Assembly: GCA_963746955.1 (NCBI GenBank)
Contig: CAVVDR010000004.1
Coordinates: forward strand, 124,001-188,000
Origin: DASQBT01 sp963746955
GTDB lineage: Bacteria; Pseudomonadota; Gammaproteobacteria; Burkholderiales; Thiobacillaceae
Length of the DNA: 64,000 nucleotides
Direction: 5' to 3'
The position numbers were made by a program, and so were the translations under genes. This document shows, in pieces, positions 35,083 through 44,897 of this stretch. Position 1 is the first letter of the stretch. Every line of letters begins with the position of its first letter. Below the pieces are notes generated by a model. The model did no database searches and was not told the origin of the DNA. It worked only from the letters and a program-made list of their open reading frames with translations.

Positions 35083-36222
35083 GTGACACGCCCACTTGCC
35101 CTCAGCCTCTCCCTTGCTCTCATGCTCTCGTCGCTCACGGCCTGCAAGCCTTCGGGCGGTCCAGGTCAGGGTCCCGGCATGTCGGGCGGCGGAATGCCGC
35201 CGCCGGAGGTGGAGGTCATCACCGTTGCCGCGAAGACGGTGCCTCACACGGTGGAGGTTCCCGGTCGCTTGCAGGCAGTGCGTACCGCCGAGGTGCGCGC
35301 CCGGGTGGAAGGCATCCTGGAACGCCGTGAATATAAAGAGGGTAGCGACGTGAAGGCCGGCCAGGTGTTGTTCCGGATCGATCCGCGCACCCTGGCGGCG
35401 AGCGTGGAATCCGCCAGGGCGGCCCTCGCAAGAGCCAAGGCGCAGGCCTTGATCGCTGCGCAGAACCTGGATCGCATGCAGGCCCTGGTGAATACCAAAG
35501 CGATCAGCAAGCAGGAATACGATCAGGCGGTGGCGGCCAAATCCCAGGCCGATGCTGACGTGGCCGCAGCCCAGGCCGCACTGACCCGCGCCGGTATCGA
35601 CCTCTCCTACGCCAGGGTCACTGCGCCCATTTCCGGCCGCGCCGGCCGCGCATTGGTGACCGAGGGCGCCCTGGTGGGCAGGGGCGAGAGCACGCCGCTC
35701 ACCACCATCGAACAGTACCAGCCCATCTGGGTCAATTTCTCCCAGGCCAGCGCCGACTTTCTCAATCTGCGCGAGGCGCTGCGCCATGGCCAGGCAGTGG
35801 CGAGCCGGGCCCCGGTGCGCCTAGTGCTGGAAAACGGCCAGGAGTACAGCCGGCCGGGCAAAGTTCTGTTCAGTGATCTGGCGGTGGACCCCAGCACCGG
35901 CTCGGTCGGCTTGCGTGCCGAGTTCCCCAACCCGGGCCGCGAGCTTCTGCCCGGCCAGTTCGTCACCGTGCGGCTGCCAGTGGCGACCGCCGAGAACGTG
36001 ATTGTCGTGCCGCAACGCGCGGTGCAGGTTGCCCCGCAAGGCCAGGTGGTCCTGATCGTCGGCGCAGATGGCAAGGTCGCTGCCCAGCCGGTGAAGACCG
36101 GCGGGCTGTCCGGATCGGACTGGATCATCGCCGAAGGTCTGAAGGGCGGCGAGCAGGTGATCGTCAACGGCGTGCAGAAAGTTCGCCCTGGCATGCCGGT
36201 GAAAGCCGTGCCCGCCAAATAG
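35083..36222 (+). CDS. RND efflux periplasmic adaptor (AcrA/MexA type)
   Basis: The start is GTG at 35083 with GGAG upstream; a TTG at 35071 is in frame. The 379-residue product is a lipoprotein: the signal ends LMLSSLTAC. After a proline-glycine linker come the lipoyl half-motif VRARVEGILERREYKEGSDV, a helical hairpin rich in alanine (about 95–165), the second lipoyl half DLSYARVTAPISGRAG, and the beta-barrel with STGSVGLRAEFPNPGRELLPG. It links the pump to the outer-membrane channel. First gene of the three-gene efflux operon. Confidence 0.92.
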   Translation: MTRPLALSLSLALMLSSLTACKPSGGPGQGPGMSGGGMPPPEVEVITVAAKTVPHTVEVPGRLQAVRTAEVRARVEGILERREYKEGSDVKAGQVLFRIDPRTLAASVESARAALARAKAQALIAAQNLDRMQALVNTKAISKQEYDQAVAAKSQADADVAAAQAALTRAGIDLSYARVTAPISGRAGRALVTEGALVGRGESTPLTTIEQYQPIWVNFSQASADFLNLREALRHGQAVASRAPVRLVLENGQEYSRPGKVLFSDLAVDPSTGSVGLRAEFPNPGRELLPGQFVTVRLPVATAENVIVVPQRAVQVAPQGQVVLIVGADGKVAAQPVKTGGLSGSDWIIAEGLKGGEQVIVNGVQKVRPGMPVKAVPAK

Positions 36223-36225
36223 GAA

Positions 36226-36364
36226 CTAGGGCGTGTTCAGACCAATTTCACATCAACGCTGCGGCGAGAAAGCGCGTCTGCGGCGTCGCGGCGCGTCTTG
36301 CTTCGCGGGCCGCATCCCAGATCACCCCCGTCGCTGACGAAAATTTGGACTGAACACGACCTAA
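36226..36364. mobile_element. MITE-like element with terminal inverted repeats between adaptor and pump genes
   Basis: About 139 bases fill the gap between the adaptor stop and the pump ATG. The left end reads CTAGGGCGTGTTCAGACCAA and the right end, on the opposite strand, TTAGGTCGTGTTCAGTCCAA, so about 17 of 20 end bases match in inverted orientation. A flanking CTA on both sides may be the target duplication. The interior is GC-rich and carries no transposase. It leaves only one base before the pump's ATG. Confidence 0.7.
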
Positions 36365-36365
36365 C

Positions 36366-39300
36366 ATGCTGCCGCGTTTCTTTATCAACCGCCCCATCTT
36401 TGCCTGGGTCATCGCGCTGTTCATCGTTCTGGGCGGCGTCCTGGTGTTTTCCAAGCTGCCGGTCTCGCAGTATCCCGAGGTTGCACCGCCCGCGTTGACC
36501 GTCACTGCTGTTTATCCGGGCGCAAGTGCCCAAGTGGTGGAGGATGCGGTCACCAGTCTGATCGAGCAGGAGATGAACGGGATCGAGCATCTGCTGTACA
36601 TGGAATCCAGCAGCGATTCGAGCGGTACGCTGACGATGACGCTGACCTTCGCCACCGGAACCGACCTGGACATTGCCTCGGTGGAGGCGCAGAACCGCAT
36701 CAAGCGGGTCGAGGCGCGGTTGCCGGAAGAGGTAAGGCGCCAGGGCATCACCGTGGCCAAGGCGCGGCGCAACTACCTGATGTTCGTCACCATCTTCTCG
36801 CCCGACCAGAGCCTCAACGGCGTCGACCTGGGAAGTTTCACCGCTGCCAATGTGCTGAACAACATCCGGCAGGTGCCGGGTGTCGGCGAGGCGACCCTGT
36901 TCGGCTCGGAATACGCGATGCGCATCTGGCTTGATCCGCTCAAGCTCGCGTCGTTCAACATGACGCCGGGCGAGGCGCTGGCGGCAGTGCAGGCGCAGAA
37001 CGCGCAGCTGGCTACCGGCGAATTGGGCCAGGTGCCGGCGGTGAAAGGCCAGCAGCTTGCGGCCACGGTAATCACCCGGGGCAGGCTTTCCACTCCGGAG
37101 CAGTTCGGCAATATCCTGTTGCGTACCGCTTCCACCGGGGCCGCCGTGCGCCTCAAGGACGTGGCGCGGGTGGAACTGGGCGCGCAGGATTACGGTTTCA
37201 GCGCGCGCCTGAATGGCCGCCCGACCGCGGCCGTGGGCATCAAGCTGTCGCCCGGCAGCAACGCGCTGGAGACGGCAAAGGCAGTCAAGACACGGATGAC
37301 CGAGCTGGCGCGCTACTTCCCCAAAGGGGTGAGCTGGGACGTGCCCTACGACACCTCGCGCTTCGTCGAGATTTCCATCCGCGAGGTGGTCAAGACGCTG
37401 GCCGAGGCCTTCTTCCTGGTCTTCCTGGTGATGTGGCTGTTCCTCGGCAAACTGCGCGCGGCCATCATTCCGACCATCGTCGTGCCGATATCGCTGATCG
37501 GCACCCTGGTGGGCCTCTACCTGCTGGGCTATTCCATCAATGTGCTGTCGCTGTTCGCCATGGTGCTGGCGATCGGCATCGTGGTGGATGACGCCATCGT
37601 GGTGGTGGAAAACGTGGAACGCATCATGTCGCATGAAGGCCTGTCCTCGCATGAGGCGACCTCCAAAGGCATGGGCCAGATCTTCGGCGCGATCGTCGGC
37701 ATCACCACCGTGCTGTCCGCGGTGTTCATTCCCATGGCGTTTTTCAGCGGCTCGGTCGGCGCGATTTACCGTCAGTTTGCGGTGACCCTGGTGATCACCA
37801 TGCTGTTCTCCGCGCTGATGGCCATTTCCCTCACGCCGGCCCTGTGCTCGCTGCTGTTCCGTGGGCTCAGCAAGGAGAAACTGGAGCAGCAGCGCGGCCT
37901 GTTCGGCATGTTCCACCATTTCTTCGAACGCACCACCGGCCGCTATGTGGGCGGCGTGCGCTACGTGGTGCAAAGGCCGCTGCGCATCCTGCTCCTGTAT
38001 GTCGGCATCGCCGCCGTCACCGTCTTTCTCATGCTGCGCCTGCCCACCGGCTTTCTGCCGGACGAGGACCAGGGCTATTTGATCAGCATCGTGCAACTGC
38101 CGTCCGGCGCCACCCAGGAGCGCACCAAAGATGTTCTTTCCCGGATGGAACAGTATTACCTCAAGCAGCCCGACGTGGCCAAGGTGGTTGGGGTGCTGGG
38201 CTTTTCTTTCTTCGGCAGGGGCCAGGATGCCGCTATCGCCTTCGTCCGCTTCAAGGACTGGGACAAACGCACCAAGCCCAGCCAACAAGCGCTGCAGATC
38301 GTGCAGCGCGCCAACATGGCCTTGTCCTCGATCAAGCAGGGGCTGATTTTTGCCCTCAATCCGCCGCCCATTCCGGAACTGGCGGCGGTCGGCGGCTTCG
38401 ACTTCCGCCTGCAGGACCGCTCCGGCCAGGGGCGCGACGCGTTGATGAGCGCGCGCAATATGATCTTGGGTCTGGCCAGTCAGGACCCGCGCCTTGCCGG
38501 CGTGCGCCCCGAGGGCAAGGAGCCGGCCACCCAGTTGCTGCTGGACGTTGACCGGCTCAAGGCCAGCAGTCTGGGCATTGATCTGGGCGAGCTGGACCAG
38601 ACCCTTGCGGTGGCGCTCGGCTCGGCCTACGTCAATGACTTCATCCGCGACGGCCGGGTGCTGCGGGTGATCATGCAGATCGATGCGCCCGCCCGCGCCA
38701 CGCCAGAAGGCCTGCTCTCGCTGCGGGTGCGCACCAGCAAGGGCAGCATGGTGCCGTTGTCCGACATCGCGGCCGCGCATTGGGTGGTGGGCTCGCCAAA
38801 GCTTGATCGCTACAACGGCGTGCCCGCCACCAAGATCGCCGGCGGTCCCTCGCCTGGCCACAGCACCGGCGAAGCGATGCAGGCGATGGAAGAGATTGCC
38901 GCCAAGCTGCCGCCGGGCCTGGGTTACGAATGGTCGGGCACGTCGTTTGAGGAAAAGCTGTCCGGCGCCCAGGCGCCCATGCTGTTCGCCCTGTCCATCA
39001 TCGTGGTGTTCATGTGCCTGGCTGCGCTATACGAGAGCTGGAGCGTGCCGCTGGCGGTGCTGCTGGTGGTGCCGCTCGGCGTGTTCGGCGCGGTGCTGGC
39101 GGTGACCTTGCGTGACCTGCCCAACGACGTGTATTTCAAGGTGGGCTTCATCACCGTCATCGGCCTGGCGGCAAAGAACTCGATCCTGATCGTGCAATTC
39201 GCCCGCGAGCTCGAGGCTGAGGGCAGGACCGCGCTGGCGGCGGTGGTGGATGCGTGCAAGCTGCGTTTCCGCCCCATTGTCATGACTTCGATCGCCTTCA

Positions 39301-39521
39301 TGTTCGGCGTGTTGCCGCTGGCCATCTCGAGCGGCGCGGGCGCCGCCAGCCGCCACGCCATCGGCACCGGGGTGATGGGCGGCATGATCGCCGCCACCGT
39401 GCTGGCGGTGTTCATCGTGCCGGTGTTGTACCTGACAGTGCGTCGGCTGTTCCCCGGCCCCATCCATTTCCATGGCCCGACGCTGGAACTGGAGCAGGAG
39501 AAGAATGACGACCATGCGTAA
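36366..39521 (+). CDS. RND multidrug efflux transporter, inner-membrane pump (AcrB/MexB type)
   Basis: 1051 residues, the usual HAE1 length. It begins MLPRFFINRPIFAWVIAL, and the first periplasmic loop contains YPGASAQVVEDAVTSLIEQ. Proton-relay residues are present: the paired aspartates in LAIGIVVDDAIVVVENVER and the lysine in GLAAKNSILIVQFARE. It exports drugs or other amphiphiles in exchange for protons. The ATG directly follows the MITE-like element and has no clear Shine-Dalgarno sequence, so translation may be weak or depend on the element. It overlaps the channel gene by 17 bases. Confidence 0.95.
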   Translation: MLPRFFINRPIFAWVIALFIVLGGVLVFSKLPVSQYPEVAPPALTVTAVYPGASAQVVEDAVTSLIEQEMNGIEHLLYMESSSDSSGTLTMTLTFATGTDLDIASVEAQNRIKRVEARLPEEVRRQGITVAKARRNYLMFVTIFSPDQSLNGVDLGSFTAANVLNNIRQVPGVGEATLFGSEYAMRIWLDPLKLASFNMTPGEALAAVQAQNAQLATGELGQVPAVKGQQLAATVITRGRLSTPEQFGNILLRTASTGAAVRLKDVARVELGAQDYGFSARLNGRPTAAVGIKLSPGSNALETAKAVKTRMTELARYFPKGVSWDVPYDTSRFVEISIREVVKTLAEAFFLVFLVMWLFLGKLRAAIIPTIVVPISLIGTLVGLYLLGYSINVLSLFAMVLAIGIVVDDAIVVVENVERIMSHEGLSSHEATSKGMGQIFGAIVGITTVLSAVFIPMAFFSGSVGAIYRQFAVTLVITMLFSALMAISLTPALCSLLFRGLSKEKLEQQRGLFGMFHHFFERTTGRYVGGVRYVVQRPLRILLLYVGIAAVTVFLMLRLPTGFLPDEDQGYLISIVQLPSGATQERTKDVLSRMEQYYLKQPDVAKVVGVLGFSFFGRGQDAAIAFVRFKDWDKRTKPSQQALQIVQRANMALSSIKQGLIFALNPPPIPELAAVGGFDFRLQDRSGQGRDALMSARNMILGLASQDPRLAGVRPEGKEPATQLLLDVDRLKASSLGIDLGELDQTLAVALGSAYVNDFIRDGRVLRVIMQIDAPARATPEGLLSLRVRTSKGSMVPLSDIAAAHWVVGSPKLDRYNGVPATKIAGGPSPGHSTGEAMQAMEEIAAKLPPGLGYEWSGTSFEEKLSGAQAPMLFALSIIVVFMCLAALYESWSVPLAVLLVVPLGVFGAVLAVTLRDLPNDVYFKVGFITVIGLAAKNSILIVQFARELEAEGRTALAAVVDACKLRFRPIVMTSIAFMFGVLPLAISSGAGAASRHAIGTGVMGGMIAATVLAVFIVPVLYLTVRRLFPGPIHFHGPTLELEQEKNDDHA

Positions 39522-40974
39522 GCCGCTGCTGGTCCTTGCACTGCTGAGCCTGGGCGGCTGTTTCACCATGCCGGAACTGAAGCAGCTTCATACCGAATTT
39601 CCGGCCGCCTGGCCGGAAGGGGAGGCCCAGGCACCGGTTGATGCCGAGTGGTGGAAGGCCTACCGCGACCCCGCCCTCAATGCCCTGATCGAAGAGGCAC
39701 TTGCGCACAACGCCGACATCCGGCTGGCCGCCGCGCGCATTGACGAAGCCCGTGCCAGCCTCGGGCTGGCCCGCGCCGACCAGTATCCGAGTGCCGAGAT
39801 CAGCGCCCAGGGCAGCCGCACACGTCAGACCGCGGTAGGCAGCTTCCCGATTCCAAAGCCCCTCAATAATGACTTCAAGCTCAATCTCCAAGCCGCCTAT
39901 GAGGTGGACCTGTGGGGACGCTACCGGGCGGCTACCAAGGCAGCGCGCGCCGACCTGCTGGCGACGGAATACGCACGCGAAGTGGTGCGCCTGAGCCTCA
40001 CCAGCGACGTGGCAAAGGATTACTTCGCCCTGCGTGCACTGGATGCGCAGCTCGAGCTTGCGCGGCAAACCCGCGACACCCGCTCGGGCGCCCTGGACCT
40101 GCAGCGGCTGCGCTTCGACAACGGCATCTCCTCCGAACTTGACTTGCGCCAGGCTGAAGCCGAACTGGCCGCCACCGATGCCTCCATCGCCCAGCTTGCC
40201 CAGTCCGTCCGTGAGCAGGAACTGGCGTTGGCCCAGTTGCTGGGGCGCAGTCCGCGCGCTATCGTCGAACAGCAGGTGGCGCGCGGCGCCGGGCTCAATG
40301 AACTGGGCGAACCGCCCACCGTCCCGGCTGGCCTGCCCTCGGAGTTGCTCGCTCGGCGCCCCGACTTGCGCCAGGCCGAACAAAACCTGCTCGCGGCGCA
40401 GGCGCGCATCAGCGAGGCCAAGGCCGCGCTGTTTCCCGACCTCTCGCTGACCGGCAATTTCGGTTCGGAAAGCCGGCGTCTGGCTGACCTGTTCTCCGGT
40501 CCCGCCACTATCTGGGGTCTGACTGCGGGCCTGGTGCAAACCGTGTTCAATGCCGGCCGCACCGAGGCCGGCATCCAGGCCGCCGATGCGGGGCAGACCC
40601 TAGCCTTGGTGGGCTACGAACAGGCCGTCCAGCAGGCATTCCGCGAAGTGCTCGACGCTCTGGTGGCGCACCGGCAGGCACGTGAACTGGGCGCTGCCGA
40701 TCAGCGCCGGGCCTCAGCCCTCGCCCGAACCCTGGAGCTTGCCGACCTGCGTTACAGGAACGGCGTAGACAACTATCTGCAAGTGCTCGACGCTCAACGC
40801 AATCTCTATCAGGCGCAACAAAGCGCGATCGACGCCCGGCGCGCCCAGCTTGCCGCCTCGGCAGACCTGATCAAGGCGCTGGGGGGCGGCTGGAATGGGG
40901 CAGTCGCAGATGACCCGACCGGCGCATGGGCTCTCCAACGGGCGCCAGGTCTGGCGATGCCAAAGGCGAAATAA
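39505..40974 (+). CDS. Outer-membrane efflux channel lipoprotein (NodT/OprM family)
   Basis: 489 residues from the ATG at 39505, preceded by GGAGCAGGAG inside the pump gene; a second ATG at 39514 is possible. The signal ends ALLSLGGC with a lipobox cysteine. TolC-type repeats are visible: WWKAYRDPALNALIEEAL, AHNADIRLAAARIDEARA, AYEVDLWGRYRAATKAA, LLARRPDLRQAEQNLLAA and LDAQRNLYQAQQS. It forms the trimeric outer-membrane duct of the pump. The stop is followed by a 62-base gap to the convergent signalling gene. Confidence 0.92.
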   Translation: MTTMRKPLLVLALLSLGGCFTMPELKQLHTEFPAAWPEGEAQAPVDAEWWKAYRDPALNALIEEALAHNADIRLAAARIDEARASLGLARADQYPSAEISAQGSRTRQTAVGSFPIPKPLNNDFKLNLQAAYEVDLWGRYRAATKAARADLLATEYAREVVRLSLTSDVAKDYFALRALDAQLELARQTRDTRSGALDLQRLRFDNGISSELDLRQAEAELAATDASIAQLAQSVREQELALAQLLGRSPRAIVEQQVARGAGLNELGEPPTVPAGLPSELLARRPDLRQAEQNLLAAQARISEAKAALFPDLSLTGNFGSESRRLADLFSGPATIWGLTAGLVQTVFNAGRTEAGIQAADAGQTLALVGYEQAVQQAFREVLDALVAHRQARELGAADQRRASALARTLELADLRYRNGVDNYLQVLDAQRNLYQAQQSAIDARRAQLAASADLIKALGGGWNGAVADDPTGAWALQRAPGLAMPKAK

Positions 40975-41036
40975 ACCGTGCGCGGCTTGCGCCGTTCCCG
41001 CACGAAAAAGAAACCCCGAGCCGGAAGGCCTGACAG

Positions 41037-44000
41037 CTACTTGGCGCGTAGATGCGCGGGGCTGGGCACCCCCGAATGCCACTTGAGCAACTGCTCGAAT
41101 TCCCCCCAAGGCAAAGGTCGGCCAAACAGATAACCCTGGAATGCGCTGCAGCCATTGTGACGCAGAAACTCGCGCTGTTCCTCTCGCTCGACCCCTTCGG
41201 CGATCACTTCCAAACCCAGGGTGCGCCCCATTGTGATGATGGTGCGGACAATGGCCGCGTCGTTCGAGTCGGTGCCGAGATCCTTGATGAACGAATGGTC
41301 GATCTTTAGCTCGCTGAGCGGCAACCTTTTGAGATAGGAAAGGGACGAATAGCCGGCGCCAAAGTCGTCCATCGAGAACTCGATCCCCAGCGCCCGCAAT
41401 GCAAGCATCTTCTCGATGGCATCCTCGACATTGTCCAGCACCAGGCCTTCAGTCAGTTCCAGCTTGAGACGCGACGGATCAGCCCCGGTTTGCGCCAATA
41501 CCTCCATGACCTGGCTGATAAAGTTATCCTGGCGGAACTGGCGCGCGCTGATATTCACCGCCAGTTGCAGGTCACGACGGGCGGGGTCAGCCGACCACGC
41601 CTTGAGCCGAACACAGGCGCTATGCAAGACCCAAAGCCCGATCGGCACGATCAGGCCGGTTTCTTCCGCCAGTGGAATGAATGCGGCCGGGGAAACGATT
41701 CCGCGCACGGGGTTGTTCCACCTGAGCAGAACCTCCGCGCCGATCAGGCGTTGCTGGCGGTCAACCTGGACCTGGTAGTGGAATTCGAATTCTCCGTTGG
41801 CCAGAGCATGGCGCAACTCGCCTTCCATCGCGGTGCGGGCTTCCAGTGCCTCCTGCATGTCGGGATCAAAGAAGCGAACCGTATTGCGCCCCGCGGATTT
41901 TGCCTCGTACATAGCCACATCGGCACGCTTGAGCAACTCGTCGGGCTTTTCCATATGCCCCAGGAACAGGCTGATGCCGATGCTGGCCGTGCAGTGGAAA
42001 TCCTTTGTCCGCCCGTCTTCGCCGCACCTGAGGGCGTAGGGTCTGTTGAAAGCGTCCTGAATCTTCTCGGCCACGGCCTCAACCTGCGCGGCTGCCTGGG
42101 ACCAGTCTTCGCTAAGCTCCTCCAGCATGATGATGAACTCGTCGCCGCCCAGCCTCGATACGGTGTCGCCGTCCCTTATGCTGGCCTGCAGCCGCTGGGC
42201 CACTTCCACCAGCAGCAGATCGCCGACCGCATGACCCTGGGTGTCGTTAAGCGCCTTGAAATTATCGACGTCCAGAAACATGACGGCGCCGTAACGACCA
42301 GAGCGCTGGCTGGCGGCCAGCGCATGTTCAAGCCGGTCGAGCAGGCGCCACCGGTTGGGCAGCTTGGTCAGGGAATCGAAGAAGGCCAGGCTGCGAATCT
42401 GGTCTTCCGACTCCTTGCGCTGGGTGATATCGGTGGATGCGCCGACATAGTTGGTGACCGCCCCGTCCGGACCCCTCACCGCGCTGATTGCCAGCCACAT
42501 GGGAAAGATCTCGCCGTTCTTGCGCCGGTCCCAGATTTCTCCCTGCCAATAACCGGACTGGTCCAGACGCTGCCACATCTGCCGATAGAATTCGTCATCT
42601 TGCCGTCCCGACTTGAGGAAAGCGGTCGTCTTGCCGATGACCTCGTCGGCAGCATAACCGGTCAATTCGGTAAACGCGCGGTTGACCTGCAGGATACGGT
42701 GACTTGCGTCGGTCACGACCATAGCTTCGGTCGACTCGAAGGCGGTGGCGGCGATGCGCAAGGCATGCTCGGTCCGCTTGCGTTCAGTGATATCCCGCGT
42801 CACAGCGAGCAGAGCCGAGATCTTGCCATTCGGATCGCGCAGCGGGACTGCACGGGACTCAAGCCAGCGACGGGTCCCCTTGAGGCCGACGATCTCGAAC
42901 TCCAGATTGCCTGATTTACCTTCAAACACGCGGCGGTTCAGTGCGGCAAAAGCGCGCCGGTGTTGCGGGGCGATAAGCGTTTCCAGCTTCTTGCCGACGA
43001 CCTGGTCGGCCGCATCTGCGTCTATCATTTCCAGCCCGGCCCGGTTCATCTGCAGCAACGTTCCATCTGCGGCCACCAGTTTCACGCATTCCGGCTCGGT
43101 GTCGATGATGGTTTGCAGCTTCAATTCGCTCTGGGCAAGCTTGTCTTCTGCCCGCTTGCGCTCGGTAATGTCGCGGAAACTCCAGACCCGGCCCATCACC
43201 TTTCCATCCAGGCGCTGCGGTTGCGAATAGCGTTCCACCGTTCGTCCGTCCCTGAAATGCAGCGCATCGAACGAGGAATCACCCGGACGTGCGTACGTCT
43301 CGTGCACTTTGGCAAGGAAACTCTCCGGCTCCGCAAGCTGGGCGCAGACGAAGTCGAGCAGCTTCTGGTCGCTGTGGCTGGAGAGCAGGTCCGGCGGAAT
43401 TTGCCAGATGTCGACGAAGCGCTGGTTGTAGCTTTTGACGTGCCCGTCATTGTCTACCACCAGGATGCCGTCGGCAGTGGATTCAATGGTGGCGCGCTGC
43501 AGCGAAAGCGACTGGGCCGTGCTTCGCCTGGCCTGACGCTGGATGAGGGCGACGCTGACGCTGCCGGCGACAATCAGCAGCAGGACCGAACCTGATACGG
43601 CCAGCAGCAGAAACTGTTGCAGCCTTTCTTTTTCATGCTCCACGACCGCGGGAAGCCGCTTGAATGCATGGACTTCAATGTCATTGTCGGGAACCGAATG
43701 GCGCGCCATCAACGTCGGCACTGCGTCTTCGCCGAACCGCAGCAGGCCCGGAAAACGCGGGTTATCCCAGGACCGGATCGGCAGAAAAGGAAGATCCGTA
43801 CGCTTATACCGGGCCAGGCGCTCAGCGCTCGACAGTGTGCGCACGGAAGCCCCGGGGATCGCGTGCATTTCCAGGTTCGGGTCCGTCGCCAGGATGACGA
43901 TCCCATACATGTCGGAGATGAAGGCATCGGCTTGGTTGACCCAGAATGACAGGCGGGGAACATCCGTCTTGGCCGCTACCACGCCAATGATGCGGCCGTC

Positions 44001-44585
44001 CACCGCCACGGGAGCGCTGAAATACAGGCCGGGTATGTTGGTATCCCGGCCCATCGCATACTGCTGCCCCCGCTTCCCGGCCATGGCGGCAGTGAAGTAT
44101 TCCCAGTCAGCACAATTCGTTCCAACGAAGCTTTGGGGTTTGCCTGCATTGCTGGCGGCGACCACATCCCCGGATGCATTCATGATCCACAAGGCATCCA
44201 CGCCCAGGGATCGGGCCACCAGATCGAGATGGCCGTCCATCGCGTTGAGCAGCGTATTTTCGGACCCTGTCTGTCGCTTGGCTTCGGGGGCCATGGACGC
44301 CAATGCGGGTTTCGCACGCGAACGGAGCAAGGCTCTTAGCGTGCGATCATCTTTTGCGATCAATAACGGGACGCCGTGCAGATAGGCGATGCTCTGGGCG
44401 ACGTTTTTTGCGATATTCTGGGCCTGCCACTCCGCTGCGCTGGATTCGCGCTTGACCAGGCTCTGCGAGGCCTTCTGCATAACGCTGTCGGCGATGAACC
44501 AGGACACGGCCAGCCAAAGCAGCAGAACAGCGCTTAATGCTCCGAATTGAGATGCTCGCGTGACCCAGCTTTCCTGTGCTTCCAT
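41037..44585 (-). CDS. Membrane sensor with Cache, three PAS, GGDEF and EAL domains
   Basis: 1182 residues. The first membrane helix is at about 14–34 (ALSAVLLLWLAVSWFIADSV). A periplasmic Cache-like domain follows (ALWIMNASGDVVAASNAGKP, GRDTNIPGLYFSAPV), and the second helix is near 330–350. Three PAS domains follow (for example DGILVVDNDGHVKSYNQRF and VVTDASHRILQVNRAFTEL). The GGDEF domain has an intact SRLGGDEFIIML. The EAL domain has EVLLRW in place of EALLRW, with ELTEG, MDDFGAGYSSLSYLKRLP and EVIAEGVE all present. It may both make and break cyclic di-GMP; the ligand is unknown. Confidence 0.92.
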   Translation of the reverse strand: MEAQESWVTRASQFGALSAVLLLWLAVSWFIADSVMQKASQSLVKRESSAAEWQAQNIAKNVAQSIAYLHGVPLLIAKDDRTLRALLRSRAKPALASMAPEAKRQTGSENTLLNAMDGHLDLVARSLGVDALWIMNASGDVVAASNAGKPQSFVGTNCADWEYFTAAMAGKRGQQYAMGRDTNIPGLYFSAPVAVDGRIIGVVAAKTDVPRLSFWVNQADAFISDMYGIVILATDPNLEMHAIPGASVRTLSSAERLARYKRTDLPFLPIRSWDNPRFPGLLRFGEDAVPTLMARHSVPDNDIEVHAFKRLPAVVEHEKERLQQFLLLAVSGSVLLLIVAGSVSVALIQRQARRSTAQSLSLQRATIESTADGILVVDNDGHVKSYNQRFVDIWQIPPDLLSSHSDQKLLDFVCAQLAEPESFLAKVHETYARPGDSSFDALHFRDGRTVERYSQPQRLDGKVMGRVWSFRDITERKRAEDKLAQSELKLQTIIDTEPECVKLVAADGTLLQMNRAGLEMIDADAADQVVGKKLETLIAPQHRRAFAALNRRVFEGKSGNLEFEIVGLKGTRRWLESRAVPLRDPNGKISALLAVTRDITERKRTEHALRIAATAFESTEAMVVTDASHRILQVNRAFTELTGYAADEVIGKTTAFLKSGRQDDEFYRQMWQRLDQSGYWQGEIWDRRKNGEIFPMWLAISAVRGPDGAVTNYVGASTDITQRKESEDQIRSLAFFDSLTKLPNRWRLLDRLEHALAASQRSGRYGAVMFLDVDNFKALNDTQGHAVGDLLLVEVAQRLQASIRDGDTVSRLGGDEFIIMLEELSEDWSQAAAQVEAVAEKIQDAFNRPYALRCGEDGRTKDFHCTASIGISLFLGHMEKPDELLKRADVAMYEAKSAGRNTVRFFDPDMQEALEARTAMEGELRHALANGEFEFHYQVQVDRQQRLIGAEVLLRWNNPVRGIVSPAAFIPLAEETGLIVPIGLWVLHSACVRLKAWSADPARRDLQLAVNISARQFRQDNFISQVMEVLAQTGADPSRLKLELTEGLVLDNVEDAIEKMLALRALGIEFSMDDFGAGYSSLSYLKRLPLSELKIDHSFIKDLGTDSNDAAIVRTIITMGRTLGLEVIAEGVEREEQREFLRHNGCSAFQGYLFGRPLPWGEFEQLLKWHSGVPSPAHLRAK

Positions 44586-44828
44586 GGAGGCGCCCCAGTT
44601 GATCCAATATACATACTATTTCGGCAAAGAAACATGCCTGAAATTGAAATAGGCCCGGATCAATTCACGCATTTCTGCGGATTGCAACCGCATCGCGCGG
44701 GGAGACAAGCAGGCACGCCGCATCCGAGGATCAGGGCATCGTGACCAGGCCCCCTTGCGGCGGTGCATAAGCGGGCGCAGGACGCAGCCGGAACCCCTTG
44801 TTCGGACTGGGGAAATACCCCACGGTCA

Positions 44829-44858
44829 TTGCCGCATCCCCGGGCTTGGCGCTAGAAT
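44829..44858 (+). promoter_or_regulatory. Probable promoter of gltB
   Basis: TTGCCG (44829–44834) and TAGAAT (44853–44858) lie 18 bases apart and about 40 bases before the gltB start. The rest of the 44586–44897 gap shows no gene. No sigma-54 or NtrC-type site was recognised. Confidence 0.5.
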
Positions 44859-44897
44859 GAGACCCTTTTCGCCCAAATTTCGGGGCCGGTTTCTTGG

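Noticed and set aside
36237..38861. Open frame of 874 codons on the minus strand
   Set aside because: It lies opposite the RND pump gene. Its product is rich in histidine, glutamine and arginine and shows no domain, which is typical of shadow frames.
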